Assembly: GCF_006345825.1 (NCBI RefSeq)
Contig: NZ_VCIX01000091.1
Location: forward strand, 1 to 64,000
DNA from: Paenibacillus paridis
GTDB taxonomy: Bacteria > Bacillota > Bacilli > Paenibacillales > Paenibacillaceae
Length of the DNA stretch: 64,000 bases
Direction: 5' to 3'
The notes under the pieces were generated by a model that was not told where the DNA came from, searched no databases, and saw nothing but the letters and a program-made list of their open reading frames with translations. Positions 36,610 through 45,817 of this stretch are shown one piece after another (position 1 is the first letter of the stretch; the number at the start of each line of letters is the position of its first letter). A program made the position numbers and the translations under genes.

Positions 36610-37476
36610 ATGGGTCTCAAGCAAGAACGATGGGTAGGTTTGTTCTCCTTGCTGCCGGCTTTTCTGTTGCTAGCTGTATTCGTTGGTTATCCCATGTTCA
36701 ACACATTTTTTCATAGCTTTACGGAATGGGATGGGGTCACTTCTACGTACGTTGGCTGGGACAATTTCAAGACGATCCTCAGTAATGGCGATTTGCCGCT
36801 TATGCTGCGTAACAATCTGATCTTTTTATTATCGGTACCGGGCATCTTGTTCATATCGCTTACGGTGTCGGTTCTGCTGCATGAGGAGGTTCCGGGGTGG
36901 CGCTTGTTTCGTTCGGTGTATTACTTGCCGGCAATCCTCTCCTCGGTCGTTATCGGTTTTTTGGCAAAATCGATGTTTACGAACAAAGGGATCGTGAATA
37001 CGCTTCTGGAAAATGCCGGACTTGGCGCGTTTACGACGGATTGGCTGAATACGGTGCCGACCGAATTTATGATCTTGATTCTATGTTTTTACTGGCAGAC
37101 GCTAGGCCAAGGAACGCTCATTTTTTTATCGGGGCTATCTTCGATCTCCAATGAATTGTTTGATGCGGCCAAAATAGACGGAGCCAATTGGCGTCAGCGA
37201 TTAATGTACATTGTCATCCCGTCGTTATATCCAGCGATTTTCTACTTTACGATCGTCAATGTCATTTATGTTTTTGTCGGTCTGTTTGGCCTTGTTTATT
37301 CGATCACAGGCGGTGGGCCAGGTTACGAGACAACTCCCATCGACTATATGATTTATATTCAAGCCTTCCGAAGCGGAAATATGGGCTATGCGAGCGCACT
37401 GTCGGTTTTCTTGTTCTTCATTGTTATGTTCATTACGTGGATTCAGTTGAAAATATCCAAGCGCTTGGAGCAATAG
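36610..37476 (+). CDS. Sugar ABC transporter permease (MalF-like)
   Basis: 288 residues, six predicted TM helices, EAA loop FDAAKIDGANWRQRLMYIVIP. AAGGAGGAATAGAGG precedes the ATG. It pairs with the next permease, 9 bp downstream. No ATPase gene is in the cluster. Confidence 0.9.
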   Translation: MGLKQERWVGLFSLLPAFLLLAVFVGYPMFNTFFHSFTEWDGVTSTYVGWDNFKTILSNGDLPLMLRNNLIFLLSVPGILFISLTVSVLLHEEVPGWRLFRSVYYLPAILSSVVIGFLAKSMFTNKGIVNTLLENAGLGAFTTDWLNTVPTEFMILILCFYWQTLGQGTLIFLSGLSSISNELFDAAKIDGANWRQRLMYIVIPSLYPAIFYFTIVNVIYVFVGLFGLVYSITGGGPGYETTPIDYMIYIQAFRSGNMGYASALSVFLFFIVMFITWIQLKISKRLEQ

Positions 37477-37485
37477 GAGGACATT

Positions 37486-38316
37486 ATGAAAACAGCCTCT
37501 AGAAGAATGATCAGATTTCTGATTTTTATCGTGCTCGCTGTCATTGCCTTCATGGCGATGTATCCGTTGTTCTACATGGCCATCAGTAGTATGAAGCCAA
37601 CGATAGAATATATCAAACATCCGATGGGTCTTCCAAAAACCTGGTATTTTGATAACTTCATCGCACTCATTTATCGCTTCTCTCTTGTTCGGTTGTTTGG
37701 CAATACGCTCGTCTATGTTGGACTCAGCTTAGTTGCTTCCCTAGCCTTGTCTATTCCGGCGGCCTATGCTTTTGCCAAATTAAAATTCAAATACCGCAAC
37801 GGGTTTTATATTATTATGATCGCCACGATGACCATACCGGGTATTACCTTTATCATTCCAAACTATTTGTTGATGTCCAAGATCGGCTGGACCGACCATA
37901 TCATATCCGTAGTAACCATCTGGTCTGTCTCGGCTATTCCGAGCACGGTCTTCTTACTCACTTCACTGATGAGAGCCATGCCCGATGAAGTGCTTGAAGC
38001 GATAAAAATAGACGGCGCCAAATATCATCAGGCGATGTTCAAAGTGATTTTGCCCATGAGCTTGCCGGGTGTAGTCACGGTATCGATCTTTAATGCGACG
38101 AACTGGTGGAACGATTTGTTAACCCCGCTGATCTATTTGCAATCGGATGGCTTAAAGACCGTAACCGTTGCGGTGGCGACGGTACTCAACAGGTTCAGCT
38201 CAGACTACCCGCTGTTATTGTCAGGGCTGTTGCTTGCTTCGCTGCCTCCAATTGCGATTTATATTATTTTTCAAAGCTATATTCGTAAAGGGCTGGTTAT
38301 CGGAGCTGTTAAATAA
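37486..38316 (+). CDS. Carbohydrate ABC transporter permease (MalG-like)
   Basis: 276 residues, six predicted TM helices, EAA loop LEAIKIDGAKYHQAMFKVILP, and C-terminal RKGLVIGAVK tail. TAGGAGGAC lies directly before the ATG. It is the second subunit of the pore for the third importer in this window. Confidence 0.9.
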   Translation: MKTASRRMIRFLIFIVLAVIAFMAMYPLFYMAISSMKPTIEYIKHPMGLPKTWYFDNFIALIYRFSLVRLFGNTLVYVGLSLVASLALSIPAAYAFAKLKFKYRNGFYIIMIATMTIPGITFIIPNYLLMSKIGWTDHIISVVTIWSVSAIPSTVFLLTSLMRAMPDEVLEAIKIDGAKYHQAMFKVILPMSLPGVVTVSIFNATNWWNDLLTPLIYLQSDGLKTVTVAVATVLNRFSSDYPLLLSGLLLASLPPIAIYIIFQSYIRKGLVIGAVK

Positions 38317-38352
38317 ACGAAATCGAATGAGGATAAGAAAGGATGTCATCAC

Positions 38353-39132
38353 ATGAGCAGAAAGCAAGGGCGTCTCTATTCAAAAGTAGCGATCATTACA
38401 GGAGCGGCAGCAGGAATAGGCAAGGGAGCAGCATTGCTCTTTGCCGAAGAAGACGCGAGTCTTATCCTGGTCGACATCAATGAGGAGAAGTTAAACGAGG
38501 TTGCTGCGGAAATTCGCCAAATGGGCGGAAACTGTGAGATCGTATGCGGCAGCGTGGGCTTGATGAAGACGGCTGAAGATGCGGTGGCAAGCGCGGTCAA
38601 TGCTTACGGCGGGCTTGATATCGTTTTTAACAATGCGGGAATTATGCCTGTTGGCGATATTTTGGATTATGAGGAAGAAACCTGGGACGAAGTGCTGCAG
38701 GTGAATCTGAAGTCGATGTTCTTAATGTGCAAAAAGGCGATCCCTGAGATGCTCAAGAGAAATGGCGGCTCTATCATAAATACTTCTTCGGTCATGGCTT
38801 CTTTAACGGAGCCCGGCTATACCGCTTATTCTGCTTCCAAGGCAGGCATTATTGGGTTAACCAAAGAGATTGCCGTCTCCTATGCCGAGAAGGGCATCCG
38901 CTGCAATTCGATTTCGCCAGGCTGGGTGGAGACCGATATGAACGTCCGTCTCGCCGAAAGCATGGGCGGAATGGATAAATTATACCCAATCATTAAACAG
39001 CAGCAGCCACTCGGAAGAATGGCAACCACGCGCGAGGTTGCGTATGCGGTGTTATTCCTAGCCTCCGACGAATCTGTTGTCGTTAGCGGCTCTAATCTAA
39101 GCATTGACGGAGCAGCATCGGCTGCGATTTGA
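38353..39132 (+). CDS. Short-chain dehydrogenase/reductase, probable sugar or uronate dehydrogenase
   Basis: 259 residues, classical SDR. The cofactor motif TGAAAGIG is at 16-23, D41 after the second strand favours NAD, NNAG is at 93-96, and the catalytic Ser-Tyr-Lys are S145, Y159 and K163 (YSASK). The SDR fold alone does not give the substrate. At the head of a set with dehydratase and ALDH genes it fits the first oxidation of an aldose or uronic acid to its lactone. The start is ATG 38353 with AAAGGA 10 bp upstream. Confidence 0.85.
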   Translation: MSRKQGRLYSKVAIITGAAAGIGKGAALLFAEEDASLILVDINEEKLNEVAAEIRQMGGNCEIVCGSVGLMKTAEDAVASAVNAYGGLDIVFNNAGIMPVGDILDYEEETWDEVLQVNLKSMFLMCKKAIPEMLKRNGGSIINTSSVMASLTEPGYTAYSASKAGIIGLTKEIAVSYAEKGIRCNSISPGWVETDMNVRLAESMGGMDKLYPIIKQQQPLGRMATTREVAYAVLFLASDESVVVSGSNLSIDGAASAAI

Positions 39133-39181
39133 TAACAAGCCCTTATTCAAAAACATTCACTCTCATATGGAGGTTATACCT

Positions 39182-40528
39182 ATGGCTAAAATTAGCATTA
39201 TCGGAGCAGGATCGGCCATGTTCTCCCTCAGCCTAATCAAGGACATCTGCTTGACGCCTTCTCTTGAAGGCAGTGTCGTCAGCTTTATGGATATCGATGA
39301 GCAGAGATTGGAAAGCGCATATTCCCTTTGCGAACGCTACGCCAAAGAAGCTAATATCCATCTTGTTCTGGAAAAAACGACGGATCGGAGAGAATCGCTG
39401 CGCGGAGCCGACTTCGTCGTGCTTGCTGCGCTAGTCGGCGGCCATCAGCGCTTGAAGGACGGATGGGATATAGCCCAGAAGCACGGTTATCGGTTTGGAG
39501 GAAGCCTGCATGTGATGCATGACGAAGGCTTCTGGATTAATTTCGATCAGCTGCGCCTGATGGAATCGGTCATGCTGGATATTTTGGAGATTTGTCCGGA
39601 CGCTTGGTATATGCTCGTATCCAACCCGGTCATGGCAGGCGTAACCTACTTGCAGCGCAAGTACCCGCAGGCTAAGCTGGCAGGCTTCTGCCATGGTTCT
39701 AACGGGGTAAAAGCTGTTGCTGAAGTCATTGGACTCGACCCGAATCATATTACGTATGAGATTCCAGGCGTGAATCACTTTATTTGGCTGACCGAGTTCC
39801 GATACAAAGGGGAAAATGCATTTCCTATTTTGGATCGTTGGATCGAAGAAAAATCGGCTGCTTACATCGAGAACTGCGCGACCTGCGACTGGTTAGGTCC
39901 CAAAGCGCTTGATCTCTATAAGAAATTCGGCGTATTTCCAATTGGTGATACGGGAAATCCGGGCGGCGGCTCTTGGCCGGCTTGGCACCATGCGGATCAA
40001 GAAACGGAGCTTCTCTATAAGGAAGACCCTCAGGCTTGGTGGCGGGACCTTTACTTCGCGGGAGGTGCAGCTGGCGTAGAGAGAATCCGGAAGGTTTCTG
40101 AAAATACGACAGAAGCGGTGATGGATCATTTCCCGCCGGTGCATTCGTCAGAACCGATGATTCCGTTCATTGAAGCGATAGCCTGTGATGTGCCTAGAGT
40201 GATGATCCTTAATATATTGAATGACAGCAACTACGTGCCGGGCATCCCGCTCGATTTTCAGGTGGAAATTCCTTGTTACGTCAGTGGAATCGGCGTTCAA
40301 GGCATTAAGACCAAAGGCTTGCCTAAGCCTCTGATTAACTTTGCGCTTCGTGATCGTGTGGCTCCCGTGGAAATTGAGCTTCAGGCCTATGATAGCGGGA
40401 ATCTAGAAGATCTTGTCCAGTTAATTATGATGGATCCGTGGACCCGTTCCGAGAAACAGGCTCGTGCACTGCTGGATGATATCCTTAAATTGCCTAGCCT
40501 TGCTGCGATGAGACAGCATTTTAATTAA
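39182..40528 (+). CDS. Glycoside hydrolase family 4 (NAD- and metal-dependent)
   Basis: 448 residues. An N-terminal Rossmann motif (IIGAGSAMFSLSLI) binds NAD, and the GH4 metal ligands are C170 (FCHGSNG) and H199 (VNHF), with the 29-residue spacing I recall for the alpha-glucosidase AglA. GH4 uses a redox-elimination mechanism on glucosides, galactosides, glucuronides or galacturonides. There is no signal peptide, so it cleaves an imported glycoside in the cytoplasm. The ATG at 39182 has GGAGG upstream; the open frame runs back to 39104 inside the SDR gene and is discarded. With uronate-type neighbours an alpha-glucuronidase or galacturonidase is an attractive guess. Confidence 0.87.
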   Translation: MAKISIIGAGSAMFSLSLIKDICLTPSLEGSVVSFMDIDEQRLESAYSLCERYAKEANIHLVLEKTTDRRESLRGADFVVLAALVGGHQRLKDGWDIAQKHGYRFGGSLHVMHDEGFWINFDQLRLMESVMLDILEICPDAWYMLVSNPVMAGVTYLQRKYPQAKLAGFCHGSNGVKAVAEVIGLDPNHITYEIPGVNHFIWLTEFRYKGENAFPILDRWIEEKSAAYIENCATCDWLGPKALDLYKKFGVFPIGDTGNPGGGSWPAWHHADQETELLYKEDPQAWWRDLYFAGGAAGVERIRKVSENTTEAVMDHFPPVHSSEPMIPFIEAIACDVPRVMILNILNDSNYVPGIPLDFQVEIPCYVSGIGVQGIKTKGLPKPLINFALRDRVAPVEIELQAYDSGNLEDLVQLIMMDPWTRSEKQARALLDDILKLPSLAAMRQHFN

Positions 40529-40541
40529 GGGGGCAGGCAAA

Positions 40542-41519
40542 ATGGCTATCGAACAGTATGAGCTATATGGGGAGACAGCAATAAGGATACAAAATGAGGA
40601 ACTGGAGTTCACATTAGTGCCCGCTTGGGGAAGTAATTTACTATCTTTGCGCTTAAAAAATAAAAATCTTGAATTGCTGCGATTTCCGGAAAGTCAGGAG
40701 AAGTACAAGGCAGATCCTATCTTGTATGGCCTGCCTATCCTCTTTCCTCCTAATCGCATTGCCGATGGCAGGTTCGCTTTTAATAGTAGGGACTATCAGT
40801 TCGATATAAATGATGCCGCTGAACATAATCATACCCACGGCTTATTATTCGATGCGCCGTGGAAGCTTCTAAGGGCGGAGGCAGAGGGAGAGAGGATCGT
40901 ACTAGAGACGATCATTCATTCGGATGAACATGAAGCGATTTTAGCTCGGTTTCCACATTCATTTAGTGTTCAAATGAGTTATATCTTGGAGCGGGCAACG
41001 CTCACCATTAAAGCAACAATCAGCAGCCGAGATGCCGCGCCATTTCCTTGGGGACTCGGCTACCATACGACGTTTAATTATCCGTTTGATCCCTCAGGGG
41101 ATCTGGCGCAGTGCCGATTTTCTCTGAATGCGGATAAGCAGTGGGTGCTGGACGAACGTTTCTTGCCAACCGGCGAACTAGTGGATATTCCTTATTTGGA
41201 GGAGCTGCGCGAGGGGAAAAGCTTAGTCGAGCACGCGCTGGACGATGCGTTTCAGACAGCAGAATCGGGAGCCAATGAAGCGGTGCTGACCGATCTGAAT
41301 GCCGGCATTCGCGTTGTGTATAGTGCGGACGAGCAATTTAAGCATTGGGTGGTTTACAACCATGATGCACGGCAGGGTTATTTGTGCCCAGAGCCTTATA
41401 CTTGGATAACGAATGCACCAAATTTGCAGCTTCCGGAGGAATTGACGGGCTTCCGGGTTCTTCAGCCTGGCGAGCAAGTGACAACAACAACACGAATTCG
41501 AATGGAAGAGGTGATTTGA
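40542..41519 (+). CDS. Aldose 1-epimerase (GalM-like)
   Basis: 325 residues with the beta-sandwich family features: FPPNRIADGRF near residue 65, then HTHGLLFDAPW near 95 holding the usual catalytic His, and PWGLGYHTTFN near 170. It interconverts alpha and beta anomers of the sugar set free by the GH4 enzyme, so that the SDR receives the right anomer. A lactonase-like role is possible but not supported by motifs. TAAGGGGGCAGG precedes the ATG. The dehydratase gene begins 2 nt after its stop. Confidence 0.87.
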   Translation: MAIEQYELYGETAIRIQNEELEFTLVPAWGSNLLSLRLKNKNLELLRFPESQEKYKADPILYGLPILFPPNRIADGRFAFNSRDYQFDINDAAEHNHTHGLLFDAPWKLLRAEAEGERIVLETIIHSDEHEAILARFPHSFSVQMSYILERATLTIKATISSRDAAPFPWGLGYHTTFNYPFDPSGDLAQCRFSLNADKQWVLDERFLPTGELVDIPYLEELREGKSLVEHALDDAFQTAESGANEAVLTDLNAGIRVVYSADEQFKHWVVYNHDARQGYLCPEPYTWITNAPNLQLPEELTGFRVLQPGEQVTTTTRIRMEEVI

Positions 41520-41521
41520 GC

Positions 41522-43243
41522 ATGTCTTTGCGCAGTGACCGATGGTTCAGACACCCGTCCAAGGAAACGCGATTCCAGCATCTGTCGGCCATGAGGGCTA
41601 ATGGGCATGTTCCCGAATCGTTTGTAGGCAAGCCGATTATTGGCATCTTCAATTCATGGAGTGATTTGAATAGCTGTAATGCGCCCCATAAAGAATTAGT
41701 CGAATTTGTCAAACGCGGAGTGCTGCTTGCCGGAGGATATCCGCTTGAGATGCATACGATCACGACGCCTGCCGATTTTATGAAGCCTTCGGATCTGCCT
41801 TATCGCAATTTGATGGCGATGGATGTTGAGGAATCCATTCGGGCATTGCCCATTGACGGTGCAGTGCTGCTTTGCGAATGCGATAAAACAACACCCGCCC
41901 AGCTTATGGGTGCAGCGAGCAGCAATATTCCTTCGCTGCAGCTTGCTGCCGGGCACCGGGCATCAGGTTCCTTTCGCGGGAAGAAAGTGAATTATGGGAC
42001 AGATCTTTGGAAGCTGATGGATGATTACCATGCGGGCCTTCTGACAGACGAGGAATGGAGCGAGCTGGAAAAATGCATTTCATGCACGCAGGGAGGATGT
42101 CCTGTCATGGGAACCTCCTCTACAATGAAATGCTTGTCGGAGATTCTCGGCATGATGCTGCCGGGCACCTCCACGATTCCGGCCACGCATGCCAGCCGTA
42201 AATGGGCAGCCGAAGAAACGGGCAAACGAATTGTTGCGATGGTTAGGGAAGAGTTGACTCCGGCTCGTCTAATGACGGAAGCTGCATTTGATAATGCCAT
42301 CAAGCTGCTGGCAGCACTTGGCGGTTCTACCAATGCCGTTATCCACTTGACTGCAATTGCAGGCCGGCTCGGCATTCATATCCCTTTGAAGCGCTATGAA
42401 GAAAAATCTAAGGGCGTCCCGCTTTTGGTCAATCTCCAGCCGAGCGGAGAGCATAGCATGGATGACTTTTTTGAAGCAGGCGGGCTTGGAGCGGTGATCG
42501 GCAGACTGCTGCCCGAGCTGGATGCGACTTGTCTGAGCGCACTTGGAACTACGCTTGAAGAATGTTATCGCGATTACCCGGCCTATAAGGATACGGTTAT
42601 TTACTCGGTAACCGAGCCTTATAAATCGGAAGCGGGCATTGCCATACTAACAGGCAATCTTGCTCCTGCGGGAGCTGTACTGAAACGAGCGGCTAGTTCC
42701 TTAATCAGTCACCGGCATAGAGGCCAAGCGATTGTATTCGATAGCTATGAAGAGATGAATGAAACCATAGATAGCGAACAGCTGGAGGTTGATGGAACCT
42801 CGGTGTTAGTGCTACGAAACTGTGGCCCGGTGGGGGCAGGGATGCCTGAATGGGGAGCGCTGCCGATTCCGAAGAAGCTGCTAAAACAGGGAATTCGGGA
42901 TATGGTACGAATCAGCGACGCCCGAATGAGCGGAACTAGCTTCGGAACGAATATTTTGCAAGTTTCGCCGGAAGCCCAGCTCGGAGGGCCTATCGCTGCC
43001 ATTCGAAGCGGGGACTGGATTGTGGTCGATCTGGATCACGGTACGATCAGCGTAGAGCTAACGGATGTGGAAATACGTGAGCGTCTGCGTGATTGGTCGC
43101 CTGTTCGTCCGCATAAGCGCGGGTTTATGAAGCTGCATGCGGATCATGTCTTGCAAGCCGACCAAGGCTGCGATCTCGATTTTTTGCGTCCAAATTCGAA
43201 AGAGGAAGCTAAATTTATAGAACCAATTGTCGGACGAGGTTAA
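41522..43243 (+). CDS. IlvD/Edd-family sugar acid dehydratase
   Basis: 573 residues from ATG 41522 (ribosome site GAAGAGGTG); the longer frame from 41384 lies inside the epimerase gene. Iron-sulphur cysteines are C52 (NSCNAPH), C120 (CDKTTPA) and C193 (GGCPVMGTSSTM). The spacings 68 and 73 equal those of xylonate and arabinonate dehydratases as I remember them. It should convert an aldonate to a 2-keto-3-deoxy acid. The [2Fe-2S] cluster and Mg are the expected cofactors. In this cluster it follows the SDR and precedes the barrel protein and ALDH. Confidence 0.9.
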   Translation: MSLRSDRWFRHPSKETRFQHLSAMRANGHVPESFVGKPIIGIFNSWSDLNSCNAPHKELVEFVKRGVLLAGGYPLEMHTITTPADFMKPSDLPYRNLMAMDVEESIRALPIDGAVLLCECDKTTPAQLMGAASSNIPSLQLAAGHRASGSFRGKKVNYGTDLWKLMDDYHAGLLTDEEWSELEKCISCTQGGCPVMGTSSTMKCLSEILGMMLPGTSTIPATHASRKWAAEETGKRIVAMVREELTPARLMTEAAFDNAIKLLAALGGSTNAVIHLTAIAGRLGIHIPLKRYEEKSKGVPLLVNLQPSGEHSMDDFFEAGGLGAVIGRLLPELDATCLSALGTTLEECYRDYPAYKDTVIYSVTEPYKSEAGIAILTGNLAPAGAVLKRAASSLISHRHRGQAIVFDSYEEMNETIDSEQLEVDGTSVLVLRNCGPVGAGMPEWGALPIPKKLLKQGIRDMVRISDARMSGTSFGTNILQVSPEAQLGGPIAAIRSGDWIVVDLDHGTISVELTDVEIRERLRDWSPVRPHKRGFMKLHADHVLQADQGCDLDFLRPNSKEEAKFIEPIVGRG

Positions 43244-43292
43244 GAGAAGTTAGTCATTCACCTATATGGAATGAGTGAAGGGGGAAACAACG

Positions 43293-44225
43293 ATGAACAA
43301 AGCTCAAGCCTTTGCGGCTAGTCTTGGCCTGCCGGACAAAGAACAGTATCAGCTCGCGACAAGCGCAAAAACATTTGAAGATGGAGCCCATTACCGTGTG
43401 GAAATCCCTTCGGTAGAGGGTCCTGCAATAATGGAGAGCGTCATTGCAGAAGCCAAGCAATTTGGATTAACGGTCAACCGCGTCTCTCAGGGCAGCGGAA
43501 TTATGCTGTTAAGCGATTCCGAAATTAGCGATATGGTCCAAATGGGCATGGCGGAAGGGATGGAGGTATGCCTCTTCGTTGGGCCGCGAATGAGCTTCGA
43601 TATCGGAGCTATGTCTCATAGCAGCAGCGGAAAGCTGCTTGGCGGGCGACACGCCGGAATGGATCAGTTGCTATACGGTTTGGAAGAAATATTCCGAGCG
43701 GCGGATTTAGGCATTCGAAGCGTGCTTGTGGCGGATGAAGGCTTATTATGGCTGATCAATCAAGCGAAAATCAAGGGTCAGCTGCCAGCCAATTTGGTTG
43801 TTAAGATTTCTGCGCTGATGAGTCCAACCAATCCGGTAAATGCTCGGATCTTTACGGAGCTTGGCGGCACTACCTTGAATTTGCCTGGCGATATCACTCT
43901 GCCGCAGCTGTCATCGATTCGAGCCGTGGTTGATGCTCCGATCGATCTCTATATTGAGTCGCCGGATGATTTGGGCGGTTTTATTCGCAACTATGAAATC
44001 CCGGAAATTGTAAGAATCGCTTCACCGGTTTATCTGAAATTCGGGCTTCGGAATGCTGTTAGCGTGTATCCGGCGGGGATTCATAACAAGGATCTGGCTA
44101 TCGCCCAGTGCAGAGAGAAAGTGCGCAGAGCTCATTTGGGCATTCAAGTTCTCGACAGGTATCATTCGTCTGCCATTCAATCCGCCAGTTTTGCCGAGGG
44201 GTTGGGAATTCCTTCAGTGAGCTAA
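43293..44225 (+). CDS. U32-like TIM-barrel protein of unknown catalytic role
   Basis: 310 residues from ATG 43293 (AAGGGGG upstream). The sequence alternates strand-helix units as in a TIM barrel and resembles peptidase U32-type proteins (GGTTLNLPGDITLPQL, then PIDLYIESPDDLGGFIRNYE), but lacks the Cys-rich parts of collagenase-like members. Neighbours are a sugar acid dehydratase and a ketoglutarate-semialdehyde-type ALDH. In known pathways the intermediate step is a second dehydratase of the DapA or FAH fold; neither is present here. This protein is the only candidate in the cluster for that step, which is inference. A binding, regulatory or lactonase role is also possible. Confidence 0.65.
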   Translation: MNKAQAFAASLGLPDKEQYQLATSAKTFEDGAHYRVEIPSVEGPAIMESVIAEAKQFGLTVNRVSQGSGIMLLSDSEISDMVQMGMAEGMEVCLFVGPRMSFDIGAMSHSSSGKLLGGRHAGMDQLLYGLEEIFRAADLGIRSVLVADEGLLWLINQAKIKGQLPANLVVKISALMSPTNPVNARIFTELGGTTLNLPGDITLPQLSSIRAVVDAPIDLYIESPDDLGGFIRNYEIPEIVRIASPVYLKFGLRNAVSVYPAGIHNKDLAIAQCREKVRRAHLGIQVLDRYHSSAIQSASFAEGLGIPSVS

Positions 44226-44258
44226 AGCGATAACCCAAGGGATGGAGTGAATAGAGAA

Positions 44259-45716
44259 ATGACTATAGAGCAGACTTATTTGAATTTTATAGATGGAAAA
44301 TGGAGCGTATCCGCAACCGGAAGGTTGACGGAAAGCATTAATCCTGCGAATTCGTCTGAGATCGTCGGATATGTGCAAGATTCCAACGAAGCGGATCTTG
44401 AGCTTGCGGTGAGCGCCGCTAATCGTGCCAAAGAAGCATGGCGCAGGCTTTCGGGCGCGGCCCGGGGCGAGTATCTGTTCAAGGCAGCTAACCATCTGGA
44501 GGCAAGACTGGAAGAGATCGCCGAAACCATGATGCGCGAGATGGGCAAGACACTTGCGGAGTGCAAAGGCGAAACGGCTCGTGGAGTTGCTATTCTTCGT
44601 TATTATGCGGGGGAAGGCATGCGGAAGACAGGCGACGTTATACCTTCAACTGATCCTGAGGCGATCATGTTCACAACTAGAGTGCCTCTAGGCGTTGTGG
44701 GTGTTATAACGCCGTGGAATTTCCCGGTTGCGATTCCGATGTGGAAAATGGCTCCAGCGCTTATTTATGGCAATACGATTGTCATAAAACCAGCCATTGA
44801 AACGTCGATTACCGCAGCTAAGCTCCTTGCTTGTTTTGAAGAAGCGGGTTTTCCATCTGGCGTTGTCAATATGGTCACAGGTGACGGTGCTCTAATTGGA
44901 GGCGGTATTGCCAACCATTCCAATATTCAAGGTATTACCTTTACGGGTTCCAATCGAGTAGGGAAACAGATTGGCCAAGCGGCTCTTTCGCGGGGAGCCA
45001 AGTATCAATTGGAGATGGGCGGGAAAAATCCGCTTATCGTCGCTGAAGATGCTAACCTCGATCTTGCCGTAGAAGCAGCGATTAGCGGCGGATTGAAATC
45101 TACTGGACAAAAATGTACAGCTACAAGCCGAGTACTTGTTCAATCCTCCATCTATGAAACGTTCCGGGCGAAGCTGCTGGATCAAGTCAAACAATTGAAG
45201 CTGGGAAATGGGAAGGATTCCACCACATGGATGGGGCCTTGTGCCAATGAAAAGCAGCGTGATACCGTTCTTTCCTACATTAATAAGGGAATCGCGGAAG
45301 GGGCGAGCCTCCTCTATGGTGGAAGCATACCGAAGGACGAGGAATTGATGAGCGGCTATTATGTGCAGCCGACCGTCTTTGACAAGGTAACCGTGAATAT
45401 GACGATTGCCAAGGAGGAAATTTTTGGACCGGTACTGGCGCTTATCCCGTTTGAGGACTTGAAGGAAGCGTTAGCGCTGGCCAATGACGTGGAATATGGA
45501 CTGAGTGCCTCGATTTATACGCAAAATATTAGCCATATTTTGACCTTCATCTCTGATATGGATGCAGGCTTGATCCGCATTAATGCTGAAACGGCAGGAG
45601 TGGAGCTGCAGGCTCCATTTGGCGGAATGAAGCAATCCAGCTCGCATTCGAGAGAGCAGGGACAAGCGGCTATCGAATTTTTCACTTCAATCAAAACCGT
45701 ATTCTTAAAAGCTTAG
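44259..45716 (+). CDS. Aldehyde dehydrogenase, probable 2-oxoglutarate-semialdehyde dehydrogenase
   Basis: 485 residues. The NAD(P)-dependent ALDH motifs are all there: [29 protein letters not shown], the glutamate in LEMGGKNP, nucleophile C286 in GQKCTA, and EIFGPVL. The sequence resembles the group that oxidises 2,5-dioxopentanoate (2-oxoglutarate semialdehyde) to 2-oxoglutarate, the last step of oxidative pentose and uronate pathways. A GTG at 44247 could start four residues earlier (AAGGG before it). It ends the catabolic operon; a bidirectional terminator follows. Confidence 0.88.
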   Translation: MTIEQTYLNFIDGKWSVSATGRLTESINPANSSEIVGYVQDSNEADLELAVSAANRAKEAWRRLSGAARGEYLFKAANHLEARLEEIAETMMREMGKTLAECKGETARGVAILRYYAGEGMRKTGDVIPSTDPEAIMFTTRVPLGVVGVITPWNFPVAIPMWKMAPALIYGNTIVIKPAIETSITAAKLLACFEEAGFPSGVVNMVTGDGALIGGGIANHSNIQGITFTGSNRVGKQIGQAALSRGAKYQLEMGGKNPLIVAEDANLDLAVEAAISGGLKSTGQKCTATSRVLVQSSIYETFRAKLLDQVKQLKLGNGKDSTTWMGPCANEKQRDTVLSYINKGIAEGASLLYGGSIPKDEELMSGYYVQPTVFDKVTVNMTIAKEEIFGPVLALIPFEDLKEALALANDVEYGLSASIYTQNISHILTFISDMDAGLIRINAETAGVELQAPFGGMKQSSSHSREQGQAAIEFFTSIKTVFLKA

Positions 45717-45768
45717 TGTTAATCCTGTTACCCAAACGCTTAGGGAAATTGGTTTAGCATATCCCCCA

Positions 45769-45808
45769 AAAAAGTCCTTTAAGCGAACTTCGCTTAAAGG
45801 ACTTTTTT
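45769..45808. terminator. Bidirectional terminator between ALDH and AIM24 genes
   Basis: A perfect stem (AAAGTCCTTTAAGCGA with TCGCTTAAAGGACTTT) closes on a 3-nt loop with A runs on the left and T runs on the right, so it works for both convergent genes. Confidence 0.92.
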
Positions 45809-45817
45809 TCTAAAACG

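Noticed and set aside
39104-39181. N-terminal extension of the GH4 protein
   Set aside because: It lies inside the end of the SDR gene; GGAGG precedes ATG 39182, where the NAD-binding motif begins.
41384-41521. N-terminal extension of the IlvD/Edd dehydratase
   Set aside because: It lies inside the aldose epimerase gene in another frame and has no ribosome site.
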